From: Evansella halocellulosilytica
GTDB taxonomy: Bacteria; Bacillota; Bacilli; Bacillales; Salisediminibacteriaceae
Reading direction: 5' to 3'
Assembly: GCF_002335745.1 (NCBI RefSeq)
Contig: NZ_NIST01000001.1
Coordinates: 1,168,300 to 1,232,299 of the forward strand
Length of the DNA: 64,000 nt
In this document: piece by piece, positions 16,320 through 25,538 of the stretch
Layout: every line of letters starts with the position of its first letter
How positions within the stretch are numbered: the first letter of the stretch is position 1
Translations under genes and position numbers: made by a program
Notes under the pieces: generated by a model
Told to the model about the DNA's origin: nothing
What the model saw: only the letters and a program-made list of their open reading frames with translations
Databases searched by the model: none

Positions 16320-17402
16320 CTACTTTGGAGAAGGACTTTTTATATAAGCACCTCTGTCCTTTGTTACTTTCGGTACCGGGATCGTTTTTCCGATTAAAAA
16401 TGGACTGAAAGGAATGATCGATAATATTTTTGAAACTAAAATCGCACCTATAATCGCGTATACCGTTGCAAAAACGAAATACGCCAACGGAGGCAGAAAA
16501 TCGATTGGCTGTAAATAATAGAGAAATATTTTATGAATCAAATATATATTAAATGAAAATTTACTAATAAACAGGATCAGCTTTGGTACTTGTTTAAACA
16601 CTGATGTGAGTAAAATGATTGTAAAAATCATACCTGTTGTGTATATAACCATATCTACTCTCTTTGAAGAAACAATGTCTAAAATATCGCTTCTCACTAG
16701 GAAAATAAGAAGAAGCATCGCTCCTATTGGAATAACCGGGACGAGCATTTTATATTCAACAAGCTTTTCCTTCAACAGCTGATAGTTTTTCCCACAGTAA
16801 TAGCCTAAAGCAAAATAAAATAGCCAACCGACAAACAGAAGCCAATACCCTCTTTCCCAAATATAAGCTGCATATGGTGAGTTTGCTGGTTCTGTAAAGT
16901 TAAAAAAAGCTAAGTATCCAATGTTAATGATAAACGTCAACGATAAAATAATTTTCGGAGACCATTTTGATAATTGCTTATGCAGAAAGACGTGTAAAAG
17001 ATAAAATTGAAAAATAATTAAGATAAAATAACCGGTATATCCACCTAAAAAAAGGTTTAAAAAAGTATTTTGAAATAACTCGGTTTGCGAGTTGCTTTCA
17101 ACGACTGCAAATACTAACGCCATAAAAGCAAAAGGGATGAGTAAAAACTTAATCCTTTTCATGAAAAAACCTTTTGGAACGCCGTTTGGATATGAATGAG
17201 CTAACAGTAGCTCAGATATAAAGACGAATGCAGGAGTTCCGAAAAAAGCCATAAACCTTACTAAGATTAAAGCATATTCATCTATTTGTGGAATGGTTTG
17301 TTCATAGTTGGCCAATGTTGTATTAACGGCATGTGTAATGACTACGGCGATGCATGAGATTGCTCTAAGCCAATATGCCTCATGTATTATTTTCTTTTCC
17401 AC
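16320..17402 (-). CDS. Acyltransferase family 3 membrane protein (OafA/YrhL type)
   Basis: 360-residue polytopic membrane protein with about 10 helices. It begins EAYWLRAISCIAVVITHAVN, the conserved catalytic region of acyltransferase_3 enzymes (His near RAIS..V.TH), and has the FFMKRIKFLLIPF block. These enzymes acetylate or acylate surface polysaccharides. The frame runs 33 codons upstream, but AAGGAGCG with seven-base spacing fits GTG at 17402. It is a single gene, and no polysaccharide cluster is next to it. Confidence 0.82.
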   Translation of the reverse strand: MEKKIIHEAYWLRAISCIAVVITHAVNTTLANYEQTIPQIDEYALILVRFMAFFGTPAFVFISELLLAHSYPNGVPKGFFMKRIKFLLIPFAFMALVFAVVESNSQTELFQNTFLNLFLGGYTGYFILIIFQFYLLHVFLHKQLSKWSPKIILSLTFIINIGYLAFFNFTEPANSPYAAYIWERGYWLLFVGWLFYFALGYYCGKNYQLLKEKLVEYKMLVPVIPIGAMLLLIFLVRSDILDIVSSKRVDMVIYTTGMIFTIILLTSVFKQVPKLILFISKFSFNIYLIHKIFLYYLQPIDFLPPLAYFVFATVYAIIGAILVSKILSIIPFSPFLIGKTIPVPKVTKDRGAYIKSPSPK

Positions 17403-17794
17403 TATGCAACGCTCCTTAAATAATCGAAAAATGTATATATAAGTCCCCACATCTGTTGGAGCCCATGTGTGACACTCGTAAGTAATTCTTTTGCTCTCCA
17501 TCTTTAAACACGCACTATTAGATCAACCGTTTATAAACAAGTAATGATCAAGCTTGCATTTTTTACAGTGCCCTTAAAGTGACAAAAATATAGCAAAACA
17601 AATTCAGTGAATGTATATAGAAAGCTCATACATTTATAATGTTCGAAAAAGACTGTGAATATTTGTTCGTTCATGATTCAATCAAAGAAGGTGGAATAAA
17701 ATTAGTCAATAATAACAGAAAAAATGGTTTTCAGTATCGTTTTTTATATACTTGTTGATTTTGAAAAGTTACGGAGACACCAGCAACTAGTATT

Positions 17795-18060
17795 TTCATC
17801 ACGAGCTTCCACAAGGATGTGGTGCTTTGGTGTCCCCACAGGATACGGGGTTTTAGCCAGTATTGCTCTGTAGCTGTCTGCGTCAACCGGCCAATACGAC
17901 ACGTCCTGTCCGTCGAAGCAACTCGTTAGGTTAGATCTTCAGAAGAGAAAGAATCCTTGCCCGCGGCAAAGAAGACACTACGAATGCAAAAGAAGTGCAG
18001 CACGAGTAGATGTCGCATTTGTGCTCTGGAGTGAAAGCGTCCAGCGATAGCGATTTCGAA
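17795..18060. repeat. Dispersed repeat A, copy 3 (rearranged) plus CACTTGTGC-type block
   Basis: It contains CACGAGCTTCCAC..GATGTGGTG and a GGGGTTTTAGCC block in one orientation. The CGTCAACCGGCCAATACG and GTCCTGTCCGTCGA blocks appear as the reverse complement of the order in copy 2. The end (GTCGCATTTGTGCTCTGGAG TGAAAGCGTCC) also matches the interior of the element at 26104-26309. No gene was found from 17403 to 18157. Confidence 0.6.
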
Positions 18061-18157
18061 CTTTAAGTGCGGAAGTCCTCCAAATTCATCGGAAGGTGCA
18101 AGTACTAAGAAACGCTCATATGAAAATGACGACAAATGATGTAAAGGAGGAAGCAAT

Positions 18158-18493
18158 TTGCATAAACTGTTCTTAATCATTGTTCTTACTCTTATGGTTG
18201 CCGGGTGTTCTCAAACTCTAGAATACAAAGGAATATTAACGATGGATCAGGTACTAGAAATCGATTCTGAAGCCGATGCGTTTGAGTGGAATGATAACGT
18301 GTATAAAACAGGAATAGGTTGGATCGAGGAAGTGGAATTGTCGATAGGCGAGCAAATTGGTGAAATATTTGAGGATAAAGCAACGCATTTACATGAAGGT
18401 ACAAAAATATATTCAGCGAATGAGCGAAGCGAAATTCTAATCGTCAAAGAGAATGGAGAAGAAAAAAGATATTTACTTATGGCAGGTGAATGA
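18158..18493 (+). CDS. Small lipoprotein
   Basis: 111 residues starting at TTG with AAAGGAGG nine bases upstream. The signal peptide LFLIIVLTLMVAGC ends in a lipobox whose Cys is residue 17, so it should be anchored to the outer face of the membrane. The mature part is hydrophilic with no domain that I recognise (KGILTMDQVLEIDSEADAF). It is followed closely by the HIT-type gene. Function unknown. Confidence 0.75.
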   Translation: MHKLFLIIVLTLMVAGCSQTLEYKGILTMDQVLEIDSEADAFEWNDNVYKTGIGWIEEVELSIGEQIGEIFEDKATHLHEGTKIYSANERSEILIVKENGEEKRYLLMAGE

Positions 18494-18521
18494 TTTTCGA
18501 CTTAAAAAGGGAGTGAAAGTC

Positions 18522-19020
18522 GTGCGCAAAATAACGATGTCCTGCGAAAAAACAGTAGAAGTCGACTGCTTGAGCTGTGCAATTACAAGCGCGTGACATA
18601 CAACCTGAAGGTGGTACCGTGATAGAAACTAAACATTTTCATGTTCACCAAGATGTTGCTTATCCGATCAAAGGTTTGATGATTCTCGCATCGAAGCGTC
18701 ATATAAAAGCCTTCGATCAATTAAATGAAGCAGAAAAAATTGACTACATCCACACATTAACGAAGGTGCGTGGAGCACAGAGAAAAGTACTTGGAATTGA
18801 ACATGTTTATTATTTTTATAATGAAGACACGACCCATCATTTTCATACGTGGATGGTTCCGCGTTATGAGTGGATGTATCAATATGGACGTTCAGTGGAG
18901 TCACTGCGTCCAGTGTTGCTGTATGCTAGAAATAATTTAAACGAGCAGGAGCATAAAGAAGAAGTCTTGGCATGTATTCAAGCATTAACAGAAGAATTAA
19001 ATAAAGAAACGATTAAGTAA
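18522..19020 (+). pseudogene. HIT-like hydrolase, frameshifted near the N-terminus
   Basis: GTG at 18522 (GGGAG upstream) opens a frame ending in CLSCAITSA and a TGA at 18594. The next frame continues at once with DIQPEGGTVIETKHFHVHQD and runs to 19020. The joined product reads as a HIT-like nucleotide hydrolase of about 166 residues, with CxxC near the start and HHFHTW in place of the HIT histidine triad. The intact part alone would start at GTG 18577 without a ribosome binding site and lack the CxxC. A single extra base near 18592 explains the break, either decay or a sequencing error. Confidence 0.75.
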
Positions 19021-19420
19021 TATTAGATGCTTTCCTTACTTTTTTCTGAGTTATTCGATATAAAAACAAGTATAAAACGAAAGCAATTGTTTGTACGACT
19101 TGAAAACCGTTTATGAGAAGTGAATACATATATCCGATTAAAGCGATCGAAAGCACAATCATACAAATCCACGAAAGGTATTTCAAATGGGTTTGCTTCC
19201 TTTCATTTAAACTAGATTTGTTTGCCGAAATGTAGATCAATCCAAAAGGAAGTTCTGCCAGACCAATCAAATAAAAGACAAGTCCAATTGTTAAATCATT
19301 CGAAACAAAGACCCAGGCCATAAATAAAAAGGAGGAGAGAATACATGAGAGGGCAACATGAAAGATTGGGTTTTCTTCATTGCTTTTTTGTCGCGTTTCA
19401 TTCAATAAATGGTTACTCAT
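19013..19420 (-). CDS. Four-helix membrane protein of unknown function
   Basis: 135 residues with four hydrophobic helices (FHVALSCILSSFLFMAWVFV, IGLVFYLIGLAELPFGLIYI, LSWICMIVLSIALIGYMYSL, VVQTIAFVLYLFLY) and a basic C-terminus. No family recognised. It is convergent with the HIT-like gene, and the two stops overlap by 8 bp. Confidence 0.6.
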   Translation of the reverse strand: MSNHLLNETRQKSNEENPIFHVALSCILSSFLFMAWVFVSNDLTIGLVFYLIGLAELPFGLIYISANKSSLNERKQTHLKYLSWICMIVLSIALIGYMYSLLINGFQVVQTIAFVLYLFLYRITQKKVRKASNIT

Positions 19421-19478
19421 CTATTCCACCTCTAGTTTTTAAACAATCGTTTAATATGAATGGACCGATACGGTCATA

Positions 19479-20453
19479 TTAAAATCCTGTAACGGTATCT
19501 CCCCTTACTGGATCGATATCATCTTCAAATTGTATTCTGATCGATGAAGCTGTTTCCCATTCTAAGCTGTCTGACACGTGGAAGTGAATGTGGGGTTCAC
19601 TTGAGTTTCCTGAATTTCCACATAAACCTAACAGGTCACCAGCAGTCACTTCGTCTCCTTCGCTCACTTCAACACTGTCCTCTTTAAAATGAGCAATTAC
19701 ACTAAATTCATTATTCTCATGTTCAATGATGACATGATTTCCTAATGGTTCCTCTTCATTTGTATCGACAGTTGGGGTGTTGTCGGCGATATTATTTTCG
19801 ACAGCGACTACTTGCCCGTCAGCTGGTGCAACAACTTCTTTTCCAAAGGCATAGTAGCTTGCATTATCTGCAGGGTCACCTTCAAATGTCGTTTCATCTT
19901 TTACAATGAGTAAATCATACGCATATCGTTGGCTTTCCAATGCATAGTGATAGTTGACAAGTTCATTCGTTCCACCCCAGAAGGTAAACCATTCCTCGGT
20001 AATCGGCATTCGGTACACATTGTCAGTGAATTGCTCGTCACTCTCTGGATAATTACTCACAGGTATTAGCTGTAAGCCTTCAATCGTCAGATCATCTGCA
20101 AAATAACTGCGAATCCCTTTATCCCCTTGATCATTTAGCCATTGATATTCGGTGAAAACTTGATAAGGCATTTCAGAAACGAGCTCATAGCTTTCTACCC
20201 CTTCATTAAAATCTTCACCGAGCGAAATGAATTGGTCTTCTGATACATTCGTTTTGAAATCTTCACTCGTTTGTTCGTAGAGCGCTTCAAAATTTTCGGC
20301 TAAAAATTCGTCAGCAAATTGTTCTGGTGCAACAGGATCATGAACCGCATTCCCATTATCATCATTGTTATCAGAGTCTTCCTCTTCTCCTCCACATGCA
20401 GCAATCGAGAATGATAGCAATAAGATACTAGCCACGTTTAAGTATAGTTTCAA
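19479..20453 (-). CDS. M23 metallopeptidase lipoprotein with DUF3887-like domain
   Basis: 324 residues. The signal peptide ends in SIAAC (lipobox), followed by an acidic linker, a DUF3887-like region (about 40-130, AEQFADEFLAENFEALYEQT type) and a LytM/M23 domain with YHYALESQRYAYD near 175, VVAPADGQVVAV and the zinc motif EPHIHFHV near 290. It should cut peptidoglycan cross-links or act as an amidase activator at the cell surface. The exact bond is not predictable. Single gene. Confidence 0.85.
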   Translation of the reverse strand: MKLYLNVASILLLSFSIAACGGEEEDSDNNDDNGNAVHDPVAPEQFADEFLAENFEALYEQTSEDFKTNVSEDQFISLGEDFNEGVESYELVSEMPYQVFTEYQWLNDQGDKGIRSYFADDLTIEGLQLIPVSNYPESDEQFTDNVYRMPITEEWFTFWGGTNELVNYHYALESQRYAYDLLIVKDETTFEGDPADNASYYAFGKEVVAPADGQVVAVENNIADNTPTVDTNEEEPLGNHVIIEHENNEFSVIAHFKEDSVEVSEGDEVTAGDLLGLCGNSGNSSEPHIHFHVSDSLEWETASSIRIQFEDDIDPVRGDTVTGF

Positions 20454-20698
20454 TGTAAAGACACCTCTTCTTTCATTTCTCTATGGTTTGTTATACGAAT
20501 CGACCGAATTGGAAGTTTCATGAAATTGTTGAATGAACTGTCAACAGAAAAAGAGGACCTTATTTTAACAAAAAACGTTGATTTTATTCTGTTTAAGGAC
20601 AAAATCCGTTATTAAGGGAAAAATATGAGTACAGGGCTACATATTCACATCTAGCGGTTCTAACGCTGGCAATGAAGTTTTACAGATCATCTAAATAC

Positions 20699-22480
20699 TT
20701 AATATTTATACCATAGCTTGTCGTATTTCAGCCGGTTATACCGGTTGATCTCAACCCCTTGTAACCGTTCATCAGCCTCAATGTGCGTGTGTACTTGGCG
20801 CTGGTATAAGAAAATGAGGTAATGGTTGTCGAGTAGGAACGACTCGAGCTGACGCAGACGGGTATAGGCCATTTCTGTACTCTCACTTTGATAGATCGAT
20901 ATTAAATGTGCATCAAGATGAAGCTTCGCTTGCGGTGGTATCGTATTGTAAATAAAACTGTATGGCGACGTATAAGCGTTAAGCATGGAGACAAGACGGT
21001 CTTCACCGAGACTGAATCCAGCAATAATCATGTCTGTTTTTGCTAGCTGTTCTTCAGTAGCTAAGTCATGAATGTCAACAATATTCGTATGCAAAACTAA
21101 ACCGAGCTTCTTAAATGCTTTTTTTAGTTGTTTTAATTCAAAACCAAAATAGGCATTATGAGCGAGACAAGTGGACGTTAATGTAAGCTCGGCTCCTTGA
21201 TAGCCTTTGTCTTTCATCCACTTTCTAGCTTGATCAATATTCGTTTGCTGTCTAAGTGCGCCAGCTTCTGTGTCAAAAAAGCTGTCTGGAAACCAAACGT
21301 CATGATACGGGTGATCTTGGAAAAGTCCAGCTCTGTCTATTCCTTTTGATAACATGCTGCGAAACTCATTGTCTGTGTGAATCCCTTGTTTTTGTTGGTT
21401 ACAAATAATAAACGTTCCTCCGACTTCAGGACGATACCAGTCATAATGTTTAATTGTCTTCGTATTACGATCGACAATCCGGTAATCAACTTGACTTTGA
21501 GGAGTGTTGGTGATTTGAGGAATTTCATAAAGCTCTACTCTGTCAAGCTGAGGCCGGTATCCGTAAAAATGGTTATGTGCTTCTAAAATGAGGTGTCCTT
21601 TTGTGTGAGATGTAATTTCATAGGGGCCGCAGCCCGTCGGATTCGATCGGAATCGTTCTGGATCTTTCTCAAATACATGTGGCGGAATAATCATCATCGA
21701 ATGATCAGTAAATAGATGAAGAAAGAGTTGGTTAGGGCTTTTTAAGTAAATATCAAGGATATTTGGAGCGGTGGTTTTCGTCTTTTCAATTGTATAAAGC
21801 ATCTTTCTTTTCCAACCGTCAGAAAGGTACTTCCGCCAAATCCGAATGTTGTTTTCAATTGTTGTTGACGTTAAAGTACTCCCGTCATGGAAGTAGACAC
21901 CTTTTCGTAAGTATAATCTCCATACTCGACCATTTTCAAACGACTCCCAATGATAGGCAAGTTCAGGCGTAAAGCACTTGTTTTCTTCATCAAAAATAAG
22001 AAGACGATTAAATACGTGCTCACAAAGATGACCTTCATGTCTCGTGTTCGCTTCCCAAGGAATTAAGCTTTTAATTGACCGGTAATATGGATAACTGAGC
22101 ACATCTCTTCCTTTCTCACTGATGTGGGAAGGGGTCCACTGGAATTGGTTCTCAAGAAATTTTACGAATGGTTCCTCTAATGTTGGCTGATCCTCCAACC
22201 ACTTTAAAGCGTGCTTAATGTGCCCACGTTCAATCCATGATTGAATTTTCTCTTTTTCAATTTCTTTTGGAGTGACTTTGAAACTGATTTTTGAAGAATT
22301 CCCTCTTCCACGACCAGGCTTCCAGTCAACCCACCCATTGGCTTGCAACTGTTTGACAATTGTTTTTGCGTGCCGAGGAGAACAGTTGAGCTGTTCCGCT
22401 ATTGAGGAGACTGGAACATAACTTTCATTCGGACCCCATACTGAAAAAAGGGTGAAGTAATGCTCTTCCAATTTCATCAT
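20699..22480 (-). CDS. SgrR-like transcriptional regulator with solute-binding domain
   Basis: 593 residues. Residues 1-110 are an SgrR-type winged helix (VPVSSIAEQLNCSPRHAKTIVKQLQANGWVDWKPGRGRGN). The remainder is an SBP_bac_5 oligopeptide-binding fold (HVFNRLLIFD, PELAYHWESFENGRVWRLYLRKGVYFHDGS) without a signal peptide, so it senses a ligand in the cytoplasm. In E. coli, SgrR controls the adjacent sugar exporter SetA. Here an MFS gene is divergent 128 bp away. GAGGT precedes ATG-ATG. Confidence 0.88.
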   Translation of the reverse strand: MMKLEEHYFTLFSVWGPNESYVPVSSIAEQLNCSPRHAKTIVKQLQANGWVDWKPGRGRGNSSKISFKVTPKEIEKEKIQSWIERGHIKHALKWLEDQPTLEEPFVKFLENQFQWTPSHISEKGRDVLSYPYYRSIKSLIPWEANTRHEGHLCEHVFNRLLIFDEENKCFTPELAYHWESFENGRVWRLYLRKGVYFHDGSTLTSTTIENNIRIWRKYLSDGWKRKMLYTIEKTKTTAPNILDIYLKSPNQLFLHLFTDHSMMIIPPHVFEKDPERFRSNPTGCGPYEITSHTKGHLILEAHNHFYGYRPQLDRVELYEIPQITNTPQSQVDYRIVDRNTKTIKHYDWYRPEVGGTFIICNQQKQGIHTDNEFRSMLSKGIDRAGLFQDHPYHDVWFPDSFFDTEAGALRQQTNIDQARKWMKDKGYQGAELTLTSTCLAHNAYFGFELKQLKKAFKKLGLVLHTNIVDIHDLATEEQLAKTDMIIAGFSLGEDRLVSMLNAYTSPYSFIYNTIPPQAKLHLDAHLISIYQSESTEMAYTRLRQLESFLLDNHYLIFLYQRQVHTHIEADERLQGVEINRYNRLKYDKLWYKY

Positions 22481-22608
22481 CTTTTACCTCATTTCTTTAT
22501 AAAAGGTGAAGTGATATTTTCCTGAGATTCGCACTTTTTGTTCTTCTTTTTTCATTGTAACATATGAAAGCCATCAATTTTCTCCAAATGATGAAGGGAG
22601 TGGCTATA

Positions 22609-23850
22609 GTGGAGGAAGCGAGAAAACTAGATGATAAGATCATTGAAGAAAAAGTTAGTCCTTCTTTGTGGAAAAATAAAAACTTTTTACTCCTATGGGG
22701 AGCAAGTACATTATCGTTAACTGGGCTGCAAATCTATGCGATTGTTATGCCACTATTAATTTATGAAATGTCCCAAAGTGCTTTAGCAATGAGCGGAATT
22801 AGGGTTATGGAAATATTGCCTAATGTCATATTGGGTATTATTGCAGGGGTCATTGTTGACCGTGTGAATAGAAAGAGGATTATGACTTTGATGGTCGTGA
22901 TCCAATGGTTTGCAATTGGTGCTATTCTCTTACTCGTAATGCTTCATATGATCGAATTATGGTCACTATTTTTACTAGGTTTTCTGTTTTCAAGCTCAGG
23001 CTATTTTTTTGGAAATGCGCACCATTCAGCATTACCACAAATAGTTGCAAAACACCAGCTGACTGAAGCGAATGCAAAGTACACGTTTACTGATACATTG
23101 ATTCGCATGATTGGTCCAGGGATAGCAGGATTTATTCTCGCTGCGACGTCTTTTCAAGGAACGATGCTTATTCAGTTTTTATGTATGTCAGCTATGTTGC
23201 TGCTCATATTCATGACGAACATTCCGAATGTACAACGGGCCCCAGTGAAGACATCGTTTAGAGCAGACATTAAAGATGGAATTGTCGAGCTTATCGGTAA
23301 TCGAATGATCTTTATTCCAACGATTGCAATCTTATTTAAAAATCTAGCATCAAGTATGGTCATCGGTGTATTAATCTTTTTTGCTGTTGATTTACTTGGA
23401 GCATCTGAATCTGAAGTAGGGTTAATGTTAGGCTTAAGTGCAGTTGGTGGATTAATCGGAGCACTAACGGTTAAACGAATGATCAAATACGTTCCAAGAG
23501 GAAAATTATTTACGTATATTATGGTGATGGACATGCTCGGGTTCGGTTCGTTATTGTTCGTGCAAACTTGGTGGGGGATCGGACTTGCTATGGCACTTCA
23601 AGCTTTCGCTGTATCAGTATCGAATATTATTTATTTAGCGATTCGCCAGGAGTACACGCCAAATCATTTATTAGGTCGGGTATCAGGGACGTCATCGATG
23701 CTGATGAAGTTGACGATGCCGATCGGGTTAATTTTTGCTGGTATGTGGGCAGAATGGATGTCCGTCCGCATGTTATTTGGATTTTCTGTTACAATCCTAG
23801 CCGTCCTGTTCATTTCTATGCACCGAACTGTCTTTTATAAAATGAAATAA
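22609..23850 (+). CDS. MFS exporter divergent from the SgrR-like regulator
   Basis: 413 residues, DHA3-like, with WKNKNFLLLWGASTLSLTG at helix 1 and VDRVNRKRIM as MFS motif A after helix 2. An in-frame ATG lies at 22564, but AAGGGAG better serves GTG 22609 (VEEARKLDD). The divergent SgrR-like gene suggests that this exporter is switched on by a small metabolite, in analogy with sgrR-setA. The exported substrate is unknown. Confidence 0.82.
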   Translation: MEEARKLDDKIIEEKVSPSLWKNKNFLLLWGASTLSLTGLQIYAIVMPLLIYEMSQSALAMSGIRVMEILPNVILGIIAGVIVDRVNRKRIMTLMVVIQWFAIGAILLLVMLHMIELWSLFLLGFLFSSSGYFFGNAHHSALPQIVAKHQLTEANAKYTFTDTLIRMIGPGIAGFILAATSFQGTMLIQFLCMSAMLLLIFMTNIPNVQRAPVKTSFRADIKDGIVELIGNRMIFIPTIAILFKNLASSMVIGVLIFFAVDLLGASESEVGLMLGLSAVGGLIGALTVKRMIKYVPRGKLFTYIMVMDMLGFGSLLFVQTWWGIGLAMALQAFAVSVSNIIYLAIRQEYTPNHLLGRVSGTSSMLMKLTMPIGLIFAGMWAEWMSVRMLFGFSVTILAVLFISMHRTVFYKMK

Positions 23851-23859
23851 GAAGAGTTA

Positions 23860-24409
23860 TTATAGAAGCTTTAACACACTATCTTTTACTTCAAAAGGTA
23901 AAGGCTGCTTAACGGATCTTTCTAACAGTTTTGGATGATCGACACCGTATGTCATGAAATGTTTTTCGATTAATTGTGCTTTATCCTGTTTATTCGGGAT
24001 TAGCTGATATAACACATACCAATCTTCCAAAGAGCATAGCGGGATCTTCGTTATTTAACTTCATCTTATTTGTAATCGACTCATTGCTAAAAAGAAATCG
24101 ATATATCCCAGCTTCATGTTGTATCGCAAATCCCCCCATGATGTCGATGCTTGTACCTTTTATTGTGTACTTTGAAAAATACGTTGTTTGAAAAGGCGCC
24201 TTATGAGCAGCAGTTTCTTGATTTCCAAGAGTCTTAAGGATTTTATTTAAGTGAGCGGCGTCATTTTCACTTACGATGATGTCGATATCATTCGGGTGGT
24301 CAATTAATTTATGAAAATGCAGCAGGAGCGAACCGCCGACTGCCCAAGTCATTTGTTCATCATTCAATTTGTTCTTTTTATGGGGACTTAGGATCCGCTC
24401 TATCAACAA
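23860..24409 (-). pseudogene. Nucleotidyltransferase-like protein with frameshift
   Basis: The first frame gives a 139-residue product with MTWAVGGSLLLHFH and NDIDIIVSE, the GG(S) plus DxD active site of small nucleotidyltransferases, then stops at 23990. In the adjoining frame the sequence continues as IPLCSLEDWYVLYQLIPNKQ and ends at 23860, which is clearly the native C-terminus. One extra base near 24050 (about the AATAACG stretch) explains it. No ribosome binding site is visible before TTG 24409. Broken gene or assembly indel. Confidence 0.75.
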
Positions 24410-24491
24410 AATAACCCGCTTTTTAGTCGTTTGAGGACAGGAGGTAAGCTATTGACGGCAAACTGACTAAAAAGCCTTTCTTGATTGCATC

Positions 24492-24561
24492 ATAACGGAA
24501 TGTCCGTTGTCATACAAAATCATGCGATTTTAATCGTTATAGCTGATCTCATGTCCGTTAT
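24492..24561. repeat. GGACA-family short inverted-repeat element
   Basis: ATAACGGA (24492-24499) pairs exactly with TCCGTTAT (24554-24561). Inside are TGTCCG and CTGATCTCATGTCC, the family motifs seen at 4679-4806. It lies in the 200-bp gap upstream of the nucleotidyltransferase remnant. Confidence 0.5.
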
Positions 24562-24611
24562 ACTTTTATTATAGACATTTGACTAGTATCAACTGTGTTG
24601 CCTGAGAAACA

Positions 24612-24836
24612 TTACATTTCTTCAGTCTCTTGATTTCCTTTATGAATACTTTTCATATTTGCTAGCCATAAAAAGCTTACGAGCATATAGTAAATAGCTA
24701 CTATTGATAAGCTATCAGTTACATTTTCCCAGACTGGTTTCGATAAAATAAAATGTCCCCAGAGAAAAAATGCAATAAAAAATGTAAAAGGCTTTATAAT
24801 ATGTACCATTGAATATAAAATCTTATCAAACTTCAT
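24612..24836 (-). CDS. Two-helix small membrane protein
   Basis: 74 residues with two hydrophobic helices (MVHIIKPFTFFIAFFLWGHFI and LSIVAIYYMLVSFLWLA) and a charged tail. TAGGTG lies about seven bases before the ATG at 24836, while a GTG three codons upstream overlaps that site. No family recognised. It may be a component of the envelope. Confidence 0.55.
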   Translation of the reverse strand: MKFDKILYSMVHIIKPFTFFIAFFLWGHFILSKPVWENVTDSLSIVAIYYMLVSFLWLANMKSIHKGNQETEEM

Positions 24837-24984
24837 TTTTAACACCTACATACTTAATTTTAGAAGTGATATGTCCATATTACCATTAATAATCTACAGA
24901 GGGGACTTTGGACATCAGAATCACTACTTTCAAAGAAGACGGTCTAAGTGTATCCTCACTTTTAGACCGCCTTTAATCGATCTA

Positions 24985-25323
24985 TCAACTTAGAACTTCA
25001 ACCGTAAATCCACCTGGAGCTTCTATATAAAATGTGTACCCATGCGATCTTTGTGGCGGTTCGACATCGTAGCCATCCTCTTTTAATCGTTTGTTTAATT
25101 CATCTACTTTTTCTTCACTTTCTTGTATAAAGCCGATATGAAATGTTTCAGGGTATTTAATATTCGCACCTTTCATTAACGTTAAAACAAGTCCGTCCTC
25201 GTCAAACATCGCAGCGAAAGCTCGACCGCGAGTACTGACAGTTTTTAAATGAAAGTATTTCTCTAAAAAATCTTGAGCTGCTTTCACATCCGTTACAGTA
25301 AGGTTAAGGTGATTAAGCTTCAT
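24985..25323 (-). CDS. VOC (glyoxalase/bleomycin resistance fold) protein
   Basis: 112 residues with a single VOC module pair: LNHLNLTVTDV (His5 region), DGLVLTLMKG, FHIGFIQES and a final GFTVEVLS carrying the last metal-ligand Glu. Small dioxygenase, lyase or sequestering proteins share this fold, so the reaction is not assigned. GGAGTG precedes the ATG. It stands alone, with an imperfect hairpin (24944-24973) after its stop. Confidence 0.8.
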   Translation of the reverse strand: MKLNHLNLTVTDVKAAQDFLEKYFHLKTVSTRGRAFAAMFDEDGLVLTLMKGANIKYPETFHIGFIQESEEKVDELNKRLKEDGYDVEPPQRSHGYTFYIEAPGGFTVEVLS

Positions 25324-25538
25324 TTTACAACACTCCTTTTTTTATTCTAATTTCAGAATATCAAATTCATGCAAGTGAGAAACTTTAGCAATTTTTTGGT
25401 TAGAAACAATAAATTCTTCCGTCACTTAACTTAAAACTTTTGTATAACATTTCTCTTCAGTATATAAATAAAGGGAATACTTAAGCTCTATCGAATGGGG
25501 TTATGAGGAATCGAATTGATTATGTAGAGGTGACCTGT

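Noticed and set aside
17926-18180. 84-residue minus-strand frame
   Set aside because: Falls in repeat A copy 3 and overlaps the lipoprotein start.
18588-18598. Programmed +1 frameshift in the HIT-like gene
   Set aside because: TGAC matches the prfB shift stop but the preceding codon is GCG, with no slippery CTT and no upstream Shine-Dalgarno stimulator. A one-base insertion is simpler.
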